Shown here piece after piece: positions 45,411 through 59,710 of a DNA stretch of 64,000 bases; the first letter of the stretch is position 1; each line of letters starts with the position of its first letter. The DNA comes from Callipepla californica brunnescens (taxonomy: Eukaryota > Chordata > Aves > Galliformes > Odontophoridae). The notes beneath the pieces are model-generated. The model was not told the DNA's origin. It saw only the letters and a program-made list of their open reading frames with translations, and ran no database searches. A program made the translations under genes and the position numbers. The stretch is from positions 120,811,723-120,875,722 of the forward strand of contig JALIRH010000001.1 in NCBI GenBank assembly GCA_023055505.1. The letters run 5' to 3'.

Positions 45411-48400
45411 GTAAGACTGTTTCTTATTCTGTTAGCTGTATTTCTTCTTCTGAGGTTTCTTTAAACATCTGTTTCATTTTTTCATGCAGTTCTTGAGGGG
45501 GACATTTCTTGGCCCAGTTGCACGGCCATCGCTGCCAGTCTCAGTGGAACAGCCAGTTCATTTTGACAAAGTTAATCTAATGCTGCTTGCTTTATCTTCC
45601 CAATTTGTCCACAGACAGCACAGGTCATTCCTTTCAGGATTGCATGAAGTGGATTAATTTACAACTCGTTAGTGATACAAAGTCATCAAATTGTGTTCCA
45701 AGTTGAATAGATTCTGGCCGTCATCGCACGAGATAAACAAGTTGCAGAGTCACAAGCAATTTGTAACCTTTAACAGCTCTGCGAATGACTCCCTCTGCAA
45801 TTGACAGAGCAACTGGGTTGAAAAATCTTCCCTAACAAAGCTATTGAAGCAATTAAAACTGTCCTGGTAAGGAGACAGAATAACCTTTGAATTAACGGTT
45901 TAGCCCATTAAAATGACAAGATTTTAGTGCTCCTCCTGACAAGTGTTTCTTGGTGTGTGCTTTGTCAAAGCTACAGAGAGGTTGATAGTGTGGAGAATTT
46001 TAAATATGGAAGAGTGCATTCAAATGCTCTTTAGTATTTGGATTGGTCATTAGGGAGACTGCCTTGAAAAATGCAGTAGTAGTGCAGGATTCTTCCACTC
46101 TCCTCTCCTCCCAGTATGAAATCATTTTGAAACAGCCCAGTGCCTGGTAGTCCTTTACATCATCCATTTGCAAACAAGGTGAGTGAAATGACTTCCTGTA
46201 TTATTTTCATTTATGGGTCAGAATGCACTGCATCACCTCATCCAACCCAGGGCAGAGGGTCAGGATTTCTTTCTGGAATTTCTCTGAGCCTGTAGCTTCT
46301 GTTTATAGGAAATACTTTTAGATGGGCATGCAGTTTAACAGTCTGTGTTGCCAGGTAAAGCTGCTGGTAGAAAGCTGTTACCATGCTCATCTTATAGAAC
46401 TAGCAGCCTGTGTAAGGCAGTAGCAGTTGAGCTGAATCCTTTTAGCCTGCTCTGCTTCTTAGTGGTCCCTTTGGAGCTCATGTGAAATACTCAGAAGAAT
46501 CTCAGGATCCTATGTGATACTTGGGATGGTTGTTTTTCTCCTTACTCCGAGCAGCACCTGATTGTGAGCACAGTCAGGAACTCTTACATGTGTAAATAAT
46601 TGAATATTGGGTCTTCTGGAGAGGAAGGACATAGCACGACTGAGGATGACCAGGTATGGTTAGATGTTGAGACAGAGCCTCAGGAAGTCTGATGTTGAGT
46701 AGCAGGGAACCTTTCAGCATTGCTAAAACAGCTCAGTGCTGCCTTATGGTCCCCTGAAGAGACATTGCCCATCACCTCTTTTCAGTTTCATGTAATATGC
46801 AGCAGTCCTGTAATCTCATTTTGGAGACTCTTTTCTCCTCTTTCCCCTCCATCCTATTGATGATGATGCAGCTTCCCAGAGAAGACTGAAACTGTTTTTA
46901 CCTCCTGTTGTAGCAGGGTTTGATGTGCTAGGAAGATGCAGGATTGGAAAATCCCAGGTTACTTCTGGACTCCAGTCCAGATTCTGCCAGTAAAGAGGTC
47001 GGTGGTTTGCCAGCATCCTTCTCAGAGAAGGTGGCAGGAGAGACTGAAATTAATCTCCTCCATTTTAAAGATTGAATTTAGTCTCTGAAGCTGGCACTCG
47101 AACTCTTTGGAGAAGAGCTGAGTCATTTCTTTTGAAGTATATTTGTGAACTTGTGAATGGACAGCTATATCAGATGTAGTCCTTTTTGAAGTCCCAAAGA
47201 TAATGCCACATTTGTGCATTATATTATTTTTGTGTTCCACTAAGCATGAGGATGTTTTGGGGCACATTTTTTTCTGGAATGGCTTGGAGAGTTCCTTACT
47301 TGTGGAGGAATCCTTGGTCAAAGAGACAACCAACAATCTGTAGATAAAGGAATATGGCCAAACTCCCCTCAGTCTTCTTCTGTTCAGTACAGCTTTCCTG
47401 TTGTGCAGGTTTCTTTCCATAAATAGTAAGAGTTGGGGAAGTACTTGGCTTAACTTTGGAGTCATTTTATCTTATTTTCACACTCCTTCCTTTGAATTGT
47501 AGACAGAGCTCAGTGCTGTGGGTGCTGATCTTGGCTAAACTGAGAGAGATCTATGAAACTGAGGTGGGAAAGTCAGGAGATGGGAGTTTACTCTGGGAAA
47601 TCACTTGCTGCCTTTGTGCCTCTTTCCTGCTGTTCTCTGCCAGTGTAGGTTGTTAGCTCCAGAAGGCAGAGACTGTGAATTCTGTGACCATGGCTTTCTG
47701 AATATATTGCATTATAAACAGACTCCAAGTGCCAACTTAATCCAAGCAGTAACAAAACAGATACTTGTAATGAGTGTGTCCCTACCACCATCAGCTTGAG
47801 CAGCATTTCAGAAGGTCTTTCTGCATATAAGCACTCATTTCCTTACTCTGATAATCATCGTGCAGAAGGATGAGGAAGGTGGCCTCATAATGAACCCTTC
47901 AGAGCCCATCTGCCTTTCTGATCTTACAGAGCAACACTGGTGGAAGTACGCAGCCCAAGAGCCATCTGCCATCCTAGAGTGGATATTACTGTGTTGTCTT
48001 GACCTTGCTTCTCTAGATGAGAAGGCTGAGCTGTGTGGGACTCTCTCGTTTCTAATTTCCTTTGGTGTTAGAGTGTTCTGTTGGGTCCTTTTGCGGAGAG
48101 GAGGAGTTGCACTTCAGAAACAGCAGCATTCAGATCTGTGGCAGTGACAGCACTCATCTCTTCCCTTAACCTCTTTCAGAGCACAGTGAAAATAGGTAAA
48201 TCATAGTTTGCTGAAAGAAGCTTGGTCCTGTTGCTGGTGCTTTGCTAAGAACATGAAAGCTTTGGAGGATTTTGGACCATTTGAAGGCAGACAGAAAATC
48301 AGTGCTAAAGCCAGCCAGAGCCTGATCTAAATCCAGCTCATATCAGCAGGGGAGTGGTTTCCACTGAACGCTCTAAATGTCTTTTTTTTGTGGATTACCA

Positions 48401-48463
48401 AAACAGTGCAGCAGAGCAGACTTTGCATGAAATCAAAGATAGCATTTTACCCAGCATTACAAC

Positions 48464-48615
48464 CTAGAATCTCAGAAAATCGTTTGAGTTGGAAGAGACC
48501 TTTAAAGGTCATCCAGTCCTACTCCCCTGCAGTGAACAGGGACTCTTACAGCTCCATCAGTTTGCACAGAGCTTGTGCTGACCTTGAGTGTCTCCAGTGT
48601 CTCCATTCACCACAC
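48464..48615 (-). mobile_element. CR1 LINE 3' fragment
   Basis: 'aatctcagaaaatcgtttga', 'gacctttaaaggtcatccag' and 'ctccattcaccacacctctg' are in CR1 minus order. It is the same subgroup as the copy at 59572. Confidence 0.7.
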
Positions 48616-48999
48616 CTCTGGGCATCCAGTTCCAGTGCCTCACTAGTGGTACTCACATGTTTATTTCCCAAAACATTCAACAAAACCAAATTCTTCAAGT
48701 GCCATCTCATTTCACTGCTAGTTTTTCATTATCCATATTTTTTCCTTTAGTGTATTTTTTTTTATTCCAGTAAAATATTCAGCTTTGGGGACGACTGTGT
48801 CTTTGTTCTCCTAGCCTTATTTTTTTTTTTCTGACTGGCAGCAGGGGCTTCACTATTACAAGATGGTTATATGAAAGATCAAGATTGTATTTGTTTTGAA
48901 AGGAGGCTGAAAAGCATACGTTCTGCTTTACAGATGATCACGAGGAATGCACTGATCTTCAGAGTGCCTTGCTGTGCATCACAGGATTTTGTGATGATA

Positions 49000-49170
49000 A
49001 CAAAAGGATATAGGTTTTTAAAGGGATGAAAGGAAATGCTTTTCTAACTTGGCACGTAACAAGCTCATGGAATTCGCTGCCAGGGGATGTTGTTGCAGCA
49101 CATATTTTAGTAAGATTCAAATCTCTGAACTACCAGTCCTCCAGGTCCAGAACATGAACAATGAAGATAG
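49000..49170 (+). mobile_element. Old CR1-like fragment
   Basis: 'cttggcacgtaacaagctca' followed by 'ggaattcgctgccaggggat' and 'gtaagattcaaa' is the CR1 block around '..LIGTHRVS..' in the older sauropsid CR1 types. Assignment is by phrase only. Confidence 0.45.
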
Positions 49171-51383
49171 CGGGGGTCACGGAAGCCTACTTCCCCCGTG
49201 GAATAATGTTGCACATTCCCTCAGTTGCCAATGGAGGTCTCAGCTGTCCTCTTAAGTATGAGCTGCTGAGAGAAAGAGCTGGGCTAGTTCATGACTGTTT
49301 TCTGAGGTGAGAAACACACAATTTGTAGAGATTTTTTGCATGAAGGAAACCTCAGGAAACATTTTCCAACTTAAAAGGATTTTTCTCTTAATCTGTTCTT
49401 TCTTTCATCTGGAAAATTTCTCAATTCCTTTGCTTTTTCTAAGCACAGCCATCAGGAAGGATTCGCAGGCTTGATCCTCAGCACGTTTAATTCAGTGGAC
49501 TTTTTCTATTAACTTTAATGGGCTTTGTTTTGGTTCTTTTGCCAGAATGGCTTTTCAGAGTGCTTTGAGATCTACAGATGAAAGCCCTGGATAAGCAAGG
49601 GTAGAATTTATTATTATTGTTCATCTGGAAGGAGCTGAGTTATTTAATCTTTATGACGACTTTATAAACCGTGTTGCCACCAAAAGGTGCTAGGCATAGT
49701 CTCAACTGTCTGTGTACAGCCTGAGCTATGCTCATTGACGTCACCAGCAATATTTGTACTTATTTCAACTCCCAGTTGCTGCTGGAGTTGTCACCAGCTG
49801 ATTTGCCAGTTCTTCTCGGAACTGCTGAGTTGGTACAGGTTGATCTGCCATGGGCAGCACCCATATCACCCATATCCCTCAGATTTATGAGGCCCTTTAT
49901 ATTTTACAAGTCACCACCTTCAGCATCAGATTTGCTTGTCATCTTCATTGCAGAGCTGCTAAGCAGGGTTTCCTGGAGGCAGTTTCCAGTATGTAAGTGG
50001 AAACTCAATGCTAGGTAGAGGTAAGAAGTTGTGCTCTTAATTTTATTTCTTAGGCAGTGGAGTGGAGGAAGAAAAGATCTTGAGGAAAAAAAAAACACAA
50101 AACCAAAAGCATTGTATTGATTGTAATAAGTGACTTCCCAGATTTCAACTGTTGTTAATGAACTGCAAGAAAAAAAAGAGAGATTTAACGGTACAGAAGG
50201 CATACTGTCAAACTGTAAACAAGTGTCTGATTCAATGGGTGTTTATATATATTGACATTTAAATGCATTTGTATATATTTAAGCATAAATCCGTGTTTAT
50301 ATTGAAGTTTAGTTGCTTTTTGTGAACTGAGCTGATGAAACACTCCTACATGAGGAACTAGAAACGAGTGTATGTCCCTTTGTAGTGCATTCATACACAA
50401 CTTTGTGGCCTCAGAAGGCTCAAAAGTGGCGTCCTGAAAAAAGAGGCCTGCTGAGATGATTTTTACTCCTGTTAAAATACTTAATTAATAGTTAATCTGT
50501 CGGTGACAGATTATAGCTGTAAACATAGTTCTTGCATATCACGTCAGATGGAAACTGGAGGGGAAAGAGGGAGCTGAGCTGACACCCACATAGTTGGAAT
50601 TGGCTGCTTCCAAACTAGGGAGCAGCTGGCTTTTTTTGTGGACTACAGGGTAGTGTTCTTCAAACTGAAATGTCTTGTTGCAGATCTCATTTTTGGAGAA
50701 GGTATGCACAGGATTTTTTGCTGACTTGCTGAGGGAGTAAATAAATCAGACTGTAAAAATGATTTTTTTGGGGGGGGGAGGAAGATGACAAAAAGCCATT
50801 ATAATTACCCTAAGAGAAAAATAAATGTCTGCTGAAGATTCCTTTTGATGAGAAGACGCATTTGAACCAAGAAATTGACTTCTTAAGGAATTACTGGAAA
50901 TGAAATGACTTGGCCTGTTTAAAAGATGACTGGACAAAAGGTGAAAATTTATTACAGGGCAAATTTCAGCCTGGCAAGAGCTGAACAAACCCAAGCAGGG
51001 GACTCTGTCTCCGGCAGTGGAAATGTTTTGTGTTGCTGCAGGAACCTGGGCTCGTGGCTCTGTTAAGGACGTTTTAGATACTAACATTTAAAAACGTAGG
51101 TGCTCTCAGAATGAGGACAGCTGTGATGTTAAAGCTGTTTTTTGCAGCCAAATGAGTTCTGGCTCCTAAACAAAGCAGGCAGTGGCGTGTTGATGAGGCA
51201 CAGCTCTGCTGGTTTACATCTGCACCTTGGGCTTCTTGCTAGCACGGTTCTGCCTGTCGTGGAGCCCCACCCCTTCATACCCCTCTTCAATGCTCGCTGT
51301 GTTGGCAGGAATCCACAGCAGTTAGGGTCAGAGGGAAGTAATTAAGATGGAAAGCAAAACACTAGATAAAAAGCTCTCTCTAA

Positions 51384-51578
<195 letters not shown>

Positions 51579-52245
51579 CTCAGCAGTTGACTCAAGTGGA
51601 GAAAACTGCCGGTGTGACCGACCGCGTGTGTATATATTAGCACATGACTAAGTGCATTTCAGAGGAAGATGGAGAGAAATTTTGTGTTGGTGAAGCTCTC
51701 AGTAAATTGAATACCACCTTATTGAAAATAATATATGTTCTGGAGAGATAATGGAAGCAGGCTTGCAGTTAATTTGATAGCAGTTCATGTCTTCGGTGCA
51801 TTTCAGGAGCATTAATAAATCCCACTTAACCAAAGAGTTAAGATTCCCATGAGCACAAAAGATGGGAGTCCTGAATGTGTACTGTTGAGAGGTAGTGGGG
51901 GTTTGATGTGAAATATTAATAAGGAGGTGTGACCTAAAATGGACTGGGAGCCAGGGTTGCTGTGAGCCTTTAGTAGGCTTTAATTAAATGCCTGCACGGT
52001 GCTTTGAAGGTTGAGTATTGTAAAATTGCAGGGCATTGTCACTGCTGTGATGTACTGGCTCTTACAAAATAACAACTGTATAAAGCATGGTTCTCCCCAC
52101 CCTAAGTTAAAAGCAAGTATCTGTTTACATTGGAAAAATCAGCCAAACCTAGCAAGGAGAAATGTGATCCTGGAACTGCTGGAGTGAATTAGGTGAATGT
52201 GTTTGATTTTGTGAATCATCAATAAAGATGTACCCTGGGTTGTTT
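51579..52245 (+). other. NARS2: NARS2 3' UTR (inferred)
   Basis: This runs from the stop codon to just past the second of two poly(A) signals: AATAAA at 51814-51819 and at 52221-52226. The second is followed by a GT-rich stretch (gatgtaccctgggttgttttg), so it is the better candidate for the main cleavage site. The end is inferred. Confidence 0.6.
52221..52226 (+). terminator. NARS2: NARS2 poly(A) signal AATAAA
   Basis: This canonical hexamer lies 643 nt after the stop codon with a GT-rich element downstream. An earlier AATAAA at 51814 could give a shorter transcript. Confidence 0.6.
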
Positions 52246-55200
52246 TGTAACTCTTCATGGTTCCTCATAATGCTATAACACCGTGGCACTCAGCATCATA
52301 GCGTTTCCTCCAGTCTCTGGTGGATGTTTCTTTCTGCATATACCCATATTAGTTACTCAACTTCTGCAGGAGATACCTCTTCTGTGCGCCCAAGCGAGTG
52401 CATGTTCAGTTAGATCCAGCACATCCATGTCTCTGAAGCCAGTGTGCAGTTTTCTGGTGTTTGCTGTTGTTGCTTTGCTTTTTTTGTTGTTGAAAAAAAA
52501 CATATAAATACGTGATGTGTTCATCCGGCCAAGCAGTTTTGTGTGTATTTTGAAACAACCACCATCCACTGCCAGCCATTGCATATGTATTAAGTAATTG
52601 CTTATCGCTGTAGGATCTGAACTCCATGCAGTCTTTAATGGGTTTGTGCTCTCAGCCTCCCTACCAGGTAAAGAAATATTCATTTCTGTTTTGAAAACAG
52701 GATTAAGGGCAGATCAAGTGACTTGCCCAAGGCAATTGGAAACCAGGGTGGTTTATTTGGGACATGAACTGAGGGTTTCTAGCATCCCTCTTCCCTTCTA
52801 AATTTACACAAACGACAATTTGCTGGATTGTGATGTGCTTACTGCTCCAGAGCCCAAGATGTCTGCAGTAAAAACAATTTATATAAAGAGACAAAGCAAA
52901 GGTAACAGCCTTACTGCTAATGAACCCCATGTAAATTGGCACAGAGAACGTGGAGTGGCTGCAGAACAGCCCCAAATGCTTTTCTTCCAAGCAGATGAAA
53001 GTGATTGAAAAATAGCAATCAAATAGCATTGCACTGGTAACGTTGCACTGTTCTCTGTAGTAGGGCTCTCTAATGCTGCACCTGCAGCATCTAAAAATAC
53101 ACGTTTATGTGCTGTGGTACCTGCCACATTTAACTTTGGTCCGTGGCTGAGGCTCCTATGTATCGTGATCATACAAGATCACCACGAGGTCATTGCTTTG
53201 GGATGCACGGTGCATGCACTGGGACATCTGCACATCAAGATTGTTGTCGTATTTCTTCCATCTTTTTAGTTAGTCAGGCGTTAACTGTGCACTTTTCTGT
53301 TTCCTGGTGCTGCCTCAGTTCACGGGATCATCACAGAATCCTTAGGACTGTTAATTCTGGTTCCGTGAATGGGATCCAACACCTGCCTTCCCTTTGTAAC
53401 CACCACTCCCTACATAGGACACCCAACTGTTGTCATGCATTTGAACCATCTCCTCTTCTAGTAAGTTATCTTAAACCCCATTGCTGGCATTTCTCTTTTG
53501 GACAGCAGAAAGATTTAGAAAGAGTGCAGCTGCCAATAGCCCTGTCCATACAACGTTCCTAAGTCACAGTTGCCATAAATGAGTGTTTGAACCAAAAGCT
53601 CACGTGGCTGACAACAAAGTGGAGGAGTGACAGAACCATCTCCTGTCCACTCAGCGTTTGTCCCCAGAGCAGCTACAGGGTGGTGGTGTTGATTTTGGCA
53701 TCAGCAGGCTGATGTCAGCAGGAGGTGAGCCATCAGGATGCAAAATGTCAGATCTGATGGGCAGGGTGGGGCTAACGAGGGACAGGTGAAAAGCAAGGTG
53801 CAGAAAAGAAGACAATGGAAGGTGCCAGCAAGTCAGAAGATGATGTGGGATGATTTACAAGTCAGGGCAAGGACAGAAGGAGTGTTCTAAGCAGGCTTGT
53901 GGAGTGGGTATCCAAGGCCTTATGCGAGCTGACAGCTTGCAAGAACTGAAGACTGATACGATCCACCCTTCATTCTTTGCCTTGAAAGAGATTGTTGCAG
54001 GACAGGATAAGGCTGAACCTTTCATTTCGTTGAGAGGTAGGCAAACGAAGCAACGTCAGGGGATTTTGTTTTTTGTTTTCCTCATCGTAGCCCCTGCAGA
54101 AAGGCAGAATTTGGAGAGAAGTGTACCAAGAGTGAACTGTGGATGGTGATTCTTGTTATGATTCTGACTACGCCTCCAAGAGGAGCAGCCTCACTACCTG
54201 TGTGCGTGTGCTTCTGTTTGATTCAAGGCACTTGGTGAGTTCTGGTGGGCAGGGCTGACATGGTGGACATTGCCCTTGGGTCAAAAAGATCATCCCAGAA
54301 GCTTCCCGTGTCCAGCAGAGTGGGCAGCAGAGCAGGATTGTTCCCAACAGAAGGAACCAGGTGAATGCTCAGACTCAAAAAAGAGAAAACAGAGTTGTGC
54401 AGGCCTAGAAGCAGCCTACAATGTGCACTGTTTTTCCTCGGGGAGAGAGGAGAAGGTAGAGACGAAGACCTGTGGGCGATGGCACTCTTTAGGCTTGACA
54501 ACCCAATGGGTGTTCTTGTAAGAAGCTTATTTAATGGGTACCCAGCAAGGTAGGAGCCACTCATTCCCTCAAGGCTGGCATCGTTCACCTTGAATTATGT
54601 ATAAATAACACTGGCTGGCATTGCTGAGGAATGCAATGTGTTTTCTCTGGGATTTCCATGTTGGAATGTCATGTATTTCCTTCTTCTGTCCCGGAATGAA
54701 ACAGAAGTTAATCAGGAGGATAGGGGAGGTCATTCCTCTTGGAGATGCAGGCAGGGAAACTGCTTTTTAGATTTAAGCCATTTCCTTGCTTCATCTTCAC
54801 TTAGAATCCGAGCTCAGGCAACAGTTGAAGCCAGATAAAAACTCCTTCAAACAGAAAGCTGTTACCCTTTGCATTCAGGAGCCGTCTCTTGGCAGGATGT
54901 GCAGAGCAATAGCTCACACCGGAGTGTTTTCAGTGCTGTAAGCAGCCAGCTCTCAAGGCTGGGTAACCATCACGCTCCATGCCTGCATCCCTTGGGTAAG
55001 TCTTTTTTGACATTTCCCTTCCTTAGTGGACCAGCACTGCCTCTTTTCAGCTTTGTCCTCGCTTTGGTTTTCAGAGGAAAGAATCGCTGTCATCAGTGAC
55101 TGAATCTGTGGGTTTGCAAGGGCAGTGTCTGGAATCTTGGACTGCTGGACCACCTTCCATTACAATCACAGAAATGAAAGTCCATCCCTGGGCCAAACGT

Positions 55201-56153
55201 TCAGTCAGCAGACTGGCACGGGGTTTCTAGCTGGTTTACCTGCATCCAGGCCCTCAAGACACAAGGGAAAAACACCGAGGTGCTCAGCTCAGCAGGGCTC
55301 TTTCCAGATTATTCAGTAGCAGTTGTAAATTATAGAGCATCCTTTGAGGAAATGCCAGGAGTTTGATGGGAAATGTAACAGACAGTTTTGTTTGCCGGAC
55401 TAATATTGATTGTTTTGGAAATAGCTTATAGTCGTGTTTTTCTTAAAGGGAAGAAGGGGACTAATTTGCCAAGAAACACTTTGGTCATTGTTCCCTTTAA
55501 ATGTGTGCATGGAGATAAATGAGACTTTGCTGCTGAATGCGGGGCCGCTCATTAGTACTGTTGTTTCAGCTTCTGTCTCACACTTAGGGGGAGATGGGTC
55601 CAAAGGAGAAGTAAGATTTCGTGTAAAGATTGTCAAAGTCTCAGCTTCCTCAGATCCAACCAAAGCTACGGAAGCCATAAAGTGGTGGTCTCAGGGGTGA
55701 ATTTATTGTTTTATCGTATAGTTTGTTGCGGAGCCGTGACCTTCGGAAGGATTGTAAAGTTTTATTTTATGATCCTGCTGCTGAAGAGACGTATATAATT
55801 TACTGTATGAGATCTTACAGGCTTGGCTAACAAGAAGTTTGACCCGGAGTTCAAAGAAATTATGGCTCCCATTGTTTTATGGCTGCTGCGAAATGTATGG
55901 TTATCTGTCCTACAGCTGTGTCTCAATGTCTGCTGCATAAGGTGTTGCGCAAAGATGCTCTCACATAAAGGGCAGCGACAGGCGAGGCGGTGTGGCCATT
56001 TAAAAGACAAATAGCAGAAAGTGCAGGCTCAGTTATGGGTGAAGTGTGGGTGAAACGACTTCAGAATCCGTGTTGCTGTTAGTGCTGACGCTGTTTTACC
56101 ACGGAAAGGTGAAGCGTGGAGCAATTAAGCAGCTTGCCCAAGGTTATGGAAGA
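52246..56153. other. Intergenic region NARS2-GAB2, part 1
   Basis: I recognise no gene. 'caagtgacttgcccaaggca' near 52718 resembles the MIR SINE core/tail. Open frames such as 53143-53562 show no known protein and no exon-like conservation that I can see. Confidence 0.65.
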
Positions 56154-56240
56154 TCATAGAATCATAGAATCATAGGGGTTGGAAGGGACCTCAGGAGATC
56201 ATCGAGTCCAACCCCCCTGCCAAAGCAGGTTCCCTACACC
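56154..56240 (-). mobile_element. CR1 LINE 3' tail fragment
   Basis: There are three copies of the terminal octamer type (catagaatcatagaatcata), followed by a 'ggggttggaagggacctcag' block. This is a well-preserved CR1 3' end in minus orientation, probably a young copy. Confidence 0.9.
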
Positions 56241-57699
56241 CAGTAAGATCTATGGCAGAAGCATGGAACAGGCCAAAATCCTTGCCCATTGCCTCCCCGT
56301 GAGGATTCCCTCCACCTTTGGGTGCACCCACACCAGAATGTTGGCAACTGATCCGGTTTCAAATGCATTTTTGGCATTTCTAAGATCCCAGACTGCGCTT
56401 CAGTGATTTTTATCTATCCCTATGTGTCCCGAGGCCTTTCAGATCTGGCAGTACAGATTTCACAGCGCTGCTGTTTATTTTTATTACTCTTACAATTGAA
56501 TACTTTTTTTCTCCTTCTGAATAATTTGAGGCAGCCAACAGGGTGTATTTTTCATTTTCTTTGCAAAGCTTTTTGCTTTTCACCGAGAGCCGTGTATCTC
56601 ACCGTCTTCAGCAGCTTCGTGTACTGGTACTTCTGTGTAATAATGTAATATTCTGAAACAACAGAGGCCTGGATTGTCAGAAGCAACCAACCAGGGGGCT
56701 TGCTGGCAAAAACAAACACACAAATGGCTCAGAAAAAGCCTTCTGGGAGGTGGCCTTGACAAACATTGAACACATTTCTTTATTGGATTGTTATGTGCTA
56801 TCTGCCACATCTTCCAGCTTTCCAGCCACAGGGGAAAACAGTTCTATTTCAAGGACACAATGGCTTTATCGTTACACTTCCGTGGTGCCTTTCCTCCTAA
56901 AGTGATTCCGAGCATTAATTCAGGGCTATCCTTGTAACCCTTGGAAGATGGCAGGCTCTGGGAGGTTCTGGCATTGCTTTAATTCCTTGAGGAATTCTTG
57001 TGAGGCTGGAGGCTCACGGCAGCATCTCCTCGAGGCACTTGAGGTGACCTCTTCAGTTGTATACTGTCAATAAACCACCACGTGTGTCCCAGCTTTCCCA
57101 GCAGCCCCTACTGTTGAACTCGCCGGGCCCAAGTCATAATGCAAATAAAATCTGAGGGCTCACACGACAGCTTAAAAAGACTTCCAAAAGCCATTGGCGT
57201 TAATATTCATTTATGGTCATTTTGGGCAGCGTAGAGTTTCAAGTACTTAACAAATTTCATATTTGATAATGAACTCAGTGGGTGACTTGCCTTGCAGGAG
57301 GACGTGTCCGTCTCCTTGGAGCACGTGGACTTTTTTTACCACTTGATTGAGATCTGGTGCCATCTGTAACAGTGCTGGTATGGAACATGGATGAAAGTTT
57401 GTGCTCGTTCCTTTGAGTCACAACGTTATGAAGCGCTCATTTCCCTGATCATTAGAAACTCCAAATAGCCATCTGGCCAAAACCAGAGATGCATGTGCCT
57501 CCATCCACAGCTCAAGAGCATTCAGCTGTGAGGTTGGCCACTCTGTAGCATTTGGGACCAGGAGCTGGAGTTCTTACTTTGCCACAGGTCCTGGGGACGT
57601 CCTTGGCACTGTGGCCTTTTTACAGCTTATTTGCAGTTCAGAACTGAGCTGACTTTTAAGAGGTATCTATCTGGCATGCCTTACCCATTTCAGCCAGGG
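56241..57699. other. Intergenic region, part 2
   Basis: No gene was recognised. An octamer ATGCAAAT (POU-factor type) lies at 57139-57146 in an A/T-rich stretch. A single motif is weak evidence for an enhancer. Confidence 0.55.
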
Positions 57700-57840
57700 A
57701 TATAATGCAGTTGCTGGAGGGTAGTGTTCCTGAAGGTGTTCAAGAAGCGTGGAGATGTGACACTGAGGGACACGGTCAGTGGGGATGGGTTGGACTTTGG
57801 GATCTCAGCAATCCTTTTGAACTTCCATGATTCTGCATCC
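57700..57840 (+). mobile_element. CR1 LINE 3' tail fragment
   Basis: 'tgttcaagaagcgtggagat', 'gacactgagggacacggtca' and 'ttccatgattctgcatcc' are the CR1 3' end in plus orientation. Confidence 0.8.
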
Positions 57841-59571
57841 GTATGCTCGAGATACAGAATTCTGTTAATCCTTTTTCTTGGCCAGTGATGTGCAGCCGAA
57901 CATGGGACCTGAGGGACTCCTTGCTCATCACTCCTGCTCGAGATCTCAGGTTCCCCATCTGCACAGTAACATTTGTACACCTCAATGCACGTGTGCATCG
58001 CAGATCTGTGCTCCAGTATTTTTAGCTCTACAACTGTAAACAAACACCGAAATGCATTATAACAACGTACTCTTTCTAGGAGAGGCCTGAACTTAATATG
58101 ACAGCAACGACTTCCTTCTCCTAATAGAATTTTTAGTTCATTATCTCAACTACGCAGCGCACGCCCATATCCTCAAGGGGTGTCACTGGAGCAAGAGTGG
58201 GGGGAAAGCATCTGTTTTTATTCTGGCTTCTGTTCTGACCAGCAAATATAATGGCACATGACCGCTGAGCCGACAGTAATCCAGTTAGAAAAGTCTTCAG
58301 AGTTACTGCACCGACCGAATTAAACTTGATTACATCCAATTATCCTGAAAAGCCAGACAACAGCTCGTAGCTTGGGGTGAAGTAACTTCTTGCGGGGAGG
58401 CCTTGCGGGGTGTCAGGAGGATAATTGCTCATTTGCTCTACTGCAGAGCACCATCTGCTCTTGAAGTGATGCCTAAGGATGAGAGCGTGTGCCACGCAGG
58501 GGAGCCGGGCAGGATTTCTCCCTGCTAGTTTTATGATGATTTGTTTTATGGTTGCTTGCCCTGGGCCCAGCTGTGGTCAGAGCCCCAGCGGCATCAAATA
58601 GTGTCTGTTCCATACAGAACTGGTGTAGCTGGATCTAGGCAGAGTGAGCATGAGGAGCTCTGATCCATCCCAAATACAAAACCCGTTTAATAATGGGTTC
58701 CAGTCCCTTGAATGAAAGGACTTGAAGCATCCCCTGGCTGCATCCAGACTCAGGCTCAGCATCCCAGTGCTGCCTGGCCTGATCAGATGGGCTGGGTTTG
58801 GCCAGGCCCCCAGCAGGGTCACAGCATCACGGTATAACCAACCAGCTGAGGCTGGAGGCAACTCAGAGTCCCAGCCCTGCCCCAGCAGGGACACCCAGAG
58901 CGAGGTGCCCAGCCCAAGGAGCAGCCCCCAGCCCCTCTCTGGGTCCCCATTTAATCCACTCTTTTGCATTTTGAAAACTGCTGACCCGTGAATCATCTCC
59001 TTCCCTTTTTTTGATTCCCCAATGCTCCTGCCTTTGCCAGAACACTGGAGTGAAGGTGCTCCAAGCTGTCTCATTATCTGATCGAAGCCTCCTGTGCTAA
59101 TATTCCCCCTCCCTCAGAAAGCAGCTGGAGCTGCTGTCTATCACCAAAGGACAGATCTGTCTCGTGGCTTTGCTGGCTGTTCTGGGGGGGGGATGCTGTG
59201 CTCTTTTATGCAGTTGGGAAAGCATGAAAAGGCTCCTGCTTAAAAGGGATGATTTTTATTTTATTTTTTTTTTCCCTCTAACCTTGACAGTTTGGGATGA
59301 AATAAAGCCGCTTCCATCCAGCTCTGCAGCAGGAACTGTTCGGGGAAGATAAAGTCAGGTCACACCGTGGGTTTGCATCTCAAGAGGCCGAGCTCGGAAT
59401 TGAAAAGCAGGAGAGGATGTGTGCAGCCTGCTCCCCGCAGCGTGTTCAGCTTGCTATTAACCGGCGTATGGGCCACTTCTGAGCCCGGATCGGGTTGAGC
59501 AGCCCAAAGCCATCACTCATCTGGTCCCTATTGCCCCTCGTGTTTGTGTTCACCGGTGCGGGGAACTGAGT
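57841..59571. other. Intergenic region, part 3
   Basis: GC content rises through this stretch. I see no exon. A 165-codon minus-strand open frame (58577-59074) reflects GC-rich composition rather than a known protein. Confidence 0.55.
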
Positions 59572-59700
59572 CAGAGCATCAGAGGATCGTTTTGAGTTGG
59601 AAGGGACCTTTAAAGGTCACCTGGTCCGGCTCCCCTGCAGTGAGCAGGGATGCCCAGGCTCCATCAGGTGCTCAGAGCCTGCATCCCTCCCTCCTGCCGG
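59572..59700 (-). mobile_element. CR1 LINE 3' fragment
   Basis: 'atcgttttgagttggaaggg', 'cctttaaaggtcacctggtc' and 'ccatcaggtgctcagagcct' are CR1 3' text in minus orientation. A short plus-oriented CR1-like piece ('cttagggacgtggttttacg') follows at 59834-59880. Confidence 0.75.
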
Positions 59701-59710
59701 TAGATGGCAC
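59697..59710 (+). promoter_or_regulatory. CTCF-like binding motif
   Basis: CCGGTAGATGGCAC fits the core CCASYAGRKGGCRS with one mismatch. It is in the same orientation as the stronger match at 3002-3016. Motif evidence only. Confidence 0.35.

Noticed and set aside
47022..47465. 147-codon minus-strand open frame in NARS2 intron 13
   Set aside because: No recognisable domain, it is intronic and antisense, and its length is not unusual for this much intronic DNA.
53143..53562. 139-codon open frame between NARS2 and GAB2
   Set aside because: The composition is ordinary, no motif was recognised, and no transcript signals were found around it.
58577..59074. 165-codon minus-strand open frame
   Set aside because: GC-rich low-stop stretch. 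The predicted peptide is unlike any family I know.
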